From assembly GCA_934728205.1 (NCBI GenBank), contig CAKVEH010000063.1, forward strand, positions 1-7,848: a DNA stretch of 7,848 nt, in the 5' to 3' direction. Source of the stretch: an uncultured Helicobacteraceae bacterium (GTDB taxonomy: Bacteria; Campylobacterota; Campylobacteria; Campylobacterales; Helicobacteraceae). A program made the position numbers and the translations under genes. Shown here piece by piece: positions 6,883-7,848 of the stretch (position 1 is the first letter of the stretch; each line of letters opens with the position of its first letter). The notes under the pieces were generated by a model, which saw only the letters and a list, made by a program, of their open reading frames with translations, searched no databases and was not told where the DNA came from.

Positions 6883-7848
6883 TATCCTTAGGTGGCGCAT
6901 CATTTGGGATTATATAGCCATTATTGATAATCCACCAACTTAGAGCTTTTGCGCGTTTTAGATTATCAAAAATGTCGTTTGCTTCGGTTTTGTCGCCATT
7001 GCGCTCCACGCCATCGCCCATATATTCTAGCTTGTAACCATCATAGATAAATCTTTGATTGGCGATTACACCAAAACCAAATGCTTCATTGTGCTCTCTG
7101 CCTATGGTTGCTTTGTTTTGGAGCATTGTATCACCAAAGCTTGCGTATTTGTAGCCATTAGGTGCGACTAGCTCAATGATAGTAGGTGCTATATCAATGT
7201 GCGAGCCTACATTAGAGAGAGGTTTGGGATTGAGATTTGGCGCATAGACAATAAGTGGGATAGAGTGTGTGATTCTCGCGTTGGCAGATTTTTTAGGATA
7301 TTCTCTATCGTAATGGTCGCCTGTGATGATAAAAAGTGAGTTTGGCAGATTTGAAGACATTTCACGAATAAATCTTCCAATGACTTTGTCTTGATAATAA
7401 ATATGTGCCAAAAGAGTTGGCGTGATATTTTTTTGTGTGATTTCTGGGTGAGAATCGATAAAGGCTTGAATCTCTTTAGTAGGCGCGCCAAAAGATTCCA
7501 CAGGGGCATCATAAGGTGGGTGATTAGAAGTAGTCATAATCATATTAAAAGTCTTTTGCGTTGGGTTTGCCTTAGAATCTGCAAGCAATTTATCGCGCAC
7601 AAAAGAAAATAAATGGTGGTCAAAAGCACCCCAAGAATTATCATAAGGCGATGAATAGCCCTTGACTTTGGAATTTTGGACAATATGTGTGTTATAAAAA
7701 ATATCTTTAAAGCCCTGCGTGGTTACATAACTATCAAGTTTTTGCCAAGTGCCTGAACCACCATAAAAAAATGTCCCCTTATATCCCAAATCATCTAAAA
7801 TTACTGCAGGAGCAGTTTTGAGTGGTTTTAGTCGTCCTGTCATTAGAC
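6875..7848 (-). CDS. LTA synthase family sulfatase, 5' end outside window
   Basis: C-terminal part of an alkaline-phosphatase-superfamily enzyme of the LTA-synthase/sulfatase group, membrane-anchored enzymes whose catalytic domain lies outside the inner membrane and transfers or hydrolyses phospho- or sulfo-groups. The frame is open through the edge (Leu codon CTA before the Met at 7843), so the N-terminal membrane helices and the nucleophile region are missing. Counting from that internal Met, 322 residues remain: a GY.GTFFYGG segment (20-29), substrate/metal-region TSNHPPY (105-111, His108), YYQDKVIGRFI (149-159), metal-binding TGDH (174-177), and SHIDIAPT (214-221). These match the C-terminal landmarks of the family. 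The substrate cannot be read from the sequence; in Gram-negative relatives it may be a glycan, lipid A or phosphoglycerol acceptor rather than teichoic acid. Its TAG stop lies within the start region of the ligase gene. Confidence 0.87.
   Translation of the reverse strand, partial: LMTGRLKPLKTAPAVILDDLGYKGTFFYGGSGTWQKLDSYVTTQGFKDIFYNTHIVQNSKVKGYSSPYDNSWGAFDHHLFSFVRDKLLADSKANPTQKTFNMIMTTSNHPPYDAPVESFGAPTKEIQAFIDSHPEITQKNITPTLLAHIYYQDKVIGRFIREMSSNLPNSLFIITGDHYDREYPKKSANARITHSIPLIVYAPNLNPKPLSNVGSHIDIAPTIIELVAPNGYKYASFGDTMLQNKATIGREHNEAFGFGVIANQRFIYDGYKLEYMGDGVERNGDKTEANDIFDNLKRAKALSWWIINNGYIIPNDAPPKDNE
6885..6889 (-). promoter_or_regulatory. Ribosome binding site (AAGGA) deciding the ligase start
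   Basis: AAGGA stands 2 nt before the ATG at 6882, a short spacing. The earlier in-frame ATGs at 6903 and 6900 are preceded only by an AT-rich stretch with no purine-rich site. The site lies inside the last codons of the sulfatase gene, so termination there would deliver ribosomes to the ligase start. Confidence 0.5.

Noticed and set aside
7207..7612. Open frames at 7207-7512 (minus, other phase) and 7391-7612 (plus)
   Set aside because: Both overlap the sulfatase region carrying the TSNHPPY and TGDH motifs.
1..7848. AGAWTCT as a Chi-like recombination site for AddAB
   Set aside because: Chi sites are asymmetric and strand-biased; this word is palindromic and the two forms occur 8:8 here.

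Overview
The window looks like chromosomal DNA of a Helicobacter-type member of the Campylobacterota. This rests on AT-rich genes with heavy use of AAA, TTT and AGC codons, head-to-tail packing with almost no intergenic DNA, and recognisable relatives of genes known from Helicobacter and Campylobacter. The genus is an inference; no rRNA or other marker gene is present. All six genes lie on the minus strand, so transcription runs from position 7848 towards position 1. I saw no tRNA, rRNA, CRISPR array, insertion sequence or phage gene.

Layout in the direction of transcription. (1) 7848-6875: C-terminal part of an LTA-synthase-family sulfatase/phosphotransferase whose 5' end lies outside the window. 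(2) 6882-5935: a small exported ATP-dependent DNA ligase of the Lig E type, overlapping the sulfatase end. (3) 5934-5883: the only real intergenic gap (52 bp), which holds a candidate promoter. (4) 5882-4626: lysA, diaminopimelate decarboxylase. (5) 4636-3545: pheA, bifunctional chorismate mutase/prephenate dehydratase. (6) 3542-2643: a DUF2156 protein (aminoacyl-phosphatidylglycerol-synthase-like C-terminal domain, specific role unknown). (7) 2643-1: addA, a RecB-like helicase-nuclease that stays open to the window edge, so its last residues are missing.

lysA-pheA-DUF2156-addA has overlaps or gaps of only -11, +2 and -1 nt and very probably forms one operon. It joins lysine/meso-diaminopimelate and phenylalanine biosynthesis to a DNA-repair helicase. 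The sulfatase-ligase pair is also overlapping, and both products should act in the envelope or periplasm.

I see no clearly new multi-gene system. The most unusual signals are at the word level. By manual scan the tetranucleotides GATC, CATG, GTAC and ACGT are each absent from all 7.8 kb, while the palindromic heptamer AGA(A/T)TCT occurs 16 times, in different reading frames and in nearly every gene. These point to strong past restriction pressure and to an over-represented DNA word that deserves a genome-wide test. The second point of interest is the Lig E-like ligase, which carries an extra segment in its OB domain and a cysteine-bounded loop.
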